6,917 nucleotides of DNA from JAAFGT01 sp041485165. Its GTDB lineage: Bacteria > Acidobacteriota > Terriglobia > Acidiferrales > UBA7541. Shown one piece after another: positions 6,016-6,917 of this stretch. How positions within the stretch are numbered: position 1 is the stretch's first letter; every line of letters begins with the position of its first letter. The stretch covers positions 1 to 6,917 of the forward strand of contig JBGPJC010000160.1 of NCBI GenBank assembly GCA_041485165.1, read 5' to 3'. Position numbers and translations under genes: made by a program. A model generated the notes under the pieces. That model saw nothing but the letters and a program-made list of their open reading frames with translations, did no database searches and was not told where the DNA came from.

Positions 6016-6123
6016 GCTCACATCGTCCTGGCCACAGTTGGGTGGGCGGCTCGGGTGATTTTCTTTTTTTCTATGGACGGCAAACTTTGATGAGAGGATA
6101 CCACTCCTGCGATTCAGCAAGCA

Positions 6124-6167
6124 GACCCGAGACGGGTGTGGCCCACGCGTCGTTCTTACCCGTGGGG
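6124..6167 (-). repeat. Interspersed hairpin repeat, copy B (inverted)
   Basis: On the - strand CCCCAC (6162-6167) faces GTGGGC (6141-6146) across a 15-base loop, the same geometry as copy A with one changed stem base, followed by CACACCCGTCTCGGGTC. It points opposite to copies A and C. The 348-bp stretch between about 5976 and 6323 contains no credible gene: only the promoter, this copy, copy C and a T-rich run near 6060-6070. Confidence 0.5.
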
Positions 6168-6218
6168 TTCTGGACGTTGCGGGATGATGGAGTGCGTAGA
6201 AAGGGTTGAAGAAGGTGC

Positions 6219-6288
6219 GAACACGTAAACCCGACGTGTGGACCACCCAGACTCGTGGCCGACTTCATGTGCAGGCCACCCGCCCGCC
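6219..6288 (+). repeat. Interspersed hairpin repeat, copy C
   Basis: This is a diverged copy of the element at 4630. ACACG (6221-6225) can pair with CGTGT (6235-6239). The 13-mer CACCCAGACTCGT recurs at 6244-6256, and the tail again ends in a CACCCGCC-type stretch (6277-6288). The 6-bp outer stem of copy A is not kept, while the inner part is. It lies just downstream of the stop codon of the truncated gene that ends at 6324. Confidence 0.55.
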
Positions 6289-6323
6289 AACAAGTGAAGG
6301 CGGTAGCGGTGAAGGCAGGCACG

Positions 6324-6458
6324 CTAGGGAGCGGACCACAGCACTTTGCCGTCTTTGCCTAACACTAGATATGGGCCGTTGCTCTCCGCTGAGAGCCTCA
6401 CAGTTGTTTTGCCGCCTTCGCCGAGCATAAGACACGGCCCATCGCTGTCCACTCCGAT
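6324..6458 (-). pseudogene. 3' stump of a tandem-motif protein gene, cut by the IS3 element
   Basis: A - strand frame entering from the IS boundary gives about 44 residues ending LGKDGKVLWSAP and a TAG at 6324-6326. It contains two copies of a short pattern about 20 residues apart: DSDGPCLMLGEGGK and ESNGPYLVLGKDGK. The consensus is acidic-Ser-(D/N)-Gly-Pro-x-Leu-x-Leu-Gly-x-x-Gly-Lys, likely repeated beta hairpins. Proteins ending this way, with DGP-x-L motifs and a final W-x-AP, are familiar from acidobacterial hypothetical proteins, a recollection I could not check. The promoter and 5' part of the gene would lie beyond the right end of the IS, outside this window. The stump is presumably not expressed from its own promoter. 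Confidence 0.6.
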
Positions 6459-6494
6459 GACCTGCCCCCCGAAAACTAGTCCAACCAAAATGTA

Positions 6495-6526
6495 GCTCCT
6501 CTGGGGTAAAACAGCCAGAGAGGAGC
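6495..6526 (+). promoter_or_regulatory. Hairpin able to cover the orfA ribosome binding site
   Basis: GCTCCTCT (6495-6502) pairs perfectly with AGAGGAGC (6519-6526) around 16 bases. The right arm contains the AGGAG (6521-6525) that lies seven bases before the orfA ATG. In a transcript running in from outside the element this fold would hide the binding site, a known way for insertion sequences to avoid accidental transposase synthesis. No promoter internal to the element was identified with confidence. Confidence 0.5.
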
Positions 6527-6532
6527 AGGAGG

Positions 6533-6799
6533 ATGAAAAAGAGTCGGTTTAGTGAAGAGCAGATCGTGGGGGTGTTGAAAGAGGCTGAGGCCGGAGTACC
6601 CATCGGCGAACTTTGCCGCCGGCTGGGGGTGAGCGCGGTGACCTTCTACCGCTGGAAGGCAAAGTACGGAGGATTAGAGGTGAACGAGGCGCGGCGGCTG
6701 CGCGCGATGGAGGAAGAGAACGGGCGGCTGAAGAAGATCGTGGCCCAGCAGGCGCTGGACATCGATGCGCTGAAGATGGTGCTGTCAAAAAAATGGTAG
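6533..6799 (+). CDS. IS3-family transposase OrfA
   Basis: The 88-residue protein has the standard OrfA layout. An HTH_8/Tnp_1-type helix-turn-helix spans residues 5-45 (RFSEEQIVGVLKEAEAG, then ELCRRLGVS and TFYRWKAKYGG). A C-terminal leucine-zipper-like coiled coil follows (about 55-84, with leucines and isoleucines spaced in heptads), ending LSKKW. OrfA binds the terminal inverted repeats and, as part of the OrfAB fusion, forms the active transposase. The sequence most resembles OrfA of the IS407-like group of IS3, judged from memory. AGGAG lies seven bases before the ATG. The length is normal for the family and the frame is undamaged, so it is probably functional. Confidence 0.93.
   Translation: MKKSRFSEEQIVGVLKEAEAGVPIGELCRRLGVSAVTFYRWKAKYGGLEVNEARRLRAMEEENGRLKKIVAQQALDIDALKMVLSKKW
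6787..6793 (+). promoter_or_regulatory. A7 slippery site for -1 programmed frameshift
   Basis: Seven A residues are phased as A AAA AAA in the orfA frame, two codons before its TAG. A -1 slip enters the orfB frame at ATG GTA. Five bases downstream, GGCC-CGCA-GGCC (6799-6810) can form a short stem-loop of the kind that stimulates frameshifting. This matches how IS3 elements make the OrfAB transposase. Confidence 0.75.
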
Positions 6800-6917
6800 G
6801 CCCGCAGGCCGAGCGAGAAGCGGTGCGTGTCGTGCGGGAAGAAGCAAGGTTGAGTGAGCGACACGCCTGTGGGCTGATCGGGATGCACCGTGGGAGCTGG
6901 CGCTACCAGCAGAGGGA
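6793..6917 (+). CDS. IS3-family transposase OrfB, N-terminal fragment (3' end outside window)
   Basis: This frame is reached by the -1 slip at the A7 run and stays open to the window edge, giving about 41 residues: MVGPQAEREAVRVVREE, then SERHACGLIGMHRGSWRYQQR. This is the usual start of OrfB in the IS407-like group, where an HTH_21 segment with a conserved serine/arginine-rich turn (GMHRGSWRY) precedes the DDE integrase core. The catalytic aspartates and glutamate lie beyond the window. The ATG at 6793 overlaps the orfA end, so independent initiation is possible, but OrfB is normally made as a fusion to OrfA. Confidence 0.85.
   Translation, partial: MVGPQAEREAVRVVREEARLSERHACGLIGMHRGSWRYQQR

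Larger units (their letters stand above)
6458..6917 (+). mobile_element. IS3-family insertion sequence, left part (right end outside window)
   Basis: The element is recognised by its orfA/orfB gene pair with a -1 frameshift site. Its left end is placed at TGACCTGCC (6458) because IS3-family ends start with TGA and because the flanking tandem-motif gene is interrupted there. The terminal inverted repeat probably covers about 6458-6485. The right inverted repeat and the 3-4 bp target duplication cannot be seen, so the exact boundary is inferred. The element is transcribed opposite to the gene it interrupts. Confidence 0.8.

Noticed and set aside
4051..6300. A possible CRISPR array made from the short repeats
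   Set aside because: The repeats are few, diverged, unevenly spaced and in mixed orientation, with no regular spacers and no cas genes.
5995..6322. Two overlapping - strand frames of 83 codons across repeat copies B and C
   Set aside because: The peptides are translations of the repeat and low-complexity flanks, and one reads over the promoter at 5987-6015.

Overview
The window looks like chromosomal DNA from a GC-rich soil-type bacterium, most likely Acidobacteriota. That placement is an inference. It rests on the mix of a heparinase-like gene, a bi-domain dehydrogenase and UDP-glucose dehydrogenase, on abundant short interspersed repeats, and on the style of the small secreted proteins. 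No rRNA or other phylogenetic marker is present.

Left part (1-3986, + strand): a compact polysaccharide-metabolism cluster. It holds the 3' end of a heparinase II/III-like gene, an overlapping (GTGA) two-domain oxidoreductase with a zinc-less medium-chain dehydrogenase half fused to a Gfo/Idh/MocA half, and, after a 126-bp gap, an intact UDP-glucose 6-dehydrogenase. Together these point to making and modifying a uronic-acid-containing exopolysaccharide. A strong GC stem-loop sits over the last stop codon.

Middle part (about 4050-6457): visibly less GC-rich accessory DNA, mostly read on the - strand and full of decay. A type II toxin-antitoxin operon keeps an intact ribbon-helix-helix antitoxin with its promoter. 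Its ParE/RelE-like toxin is cut off by a stop codon after 51 residues, and a 9-bp-periodic interspersed repeat replaces the rest. Next come a copy of a second repeat family, a nested set of inverted repeats, a secreted NTR/TIMP-like protein with an N-terminal Cys-x-Cys, and an HExxH metallopeptidase-like gene broken by an in-frame TGA and probably a frameshift. A near-consensus promoter lies just upstream of that broken gene. Two further copies of the second repeat family follow in opposite orientations, then the 3' stump of a gene whose product ends in two short tandem motifs.

Right edge (6458-6917, + strand): the left end of an IS3-family insertion sequence that truncates that stump. It shows a TGA-type terminal end, a hairpin that can cover the orfA ribosome binding site, complete orfA, an A7 slippery site for -1 frameshifting, and the start of orfB.

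The most notable points are the toxin gene broken exactly at a dispersed repeat, the pairing of a TIMP-like protein with a zincin-like gene, two promoters placed so that their transcripts would have almost no leader, and the well-preserved control elements of the IS3 copy.
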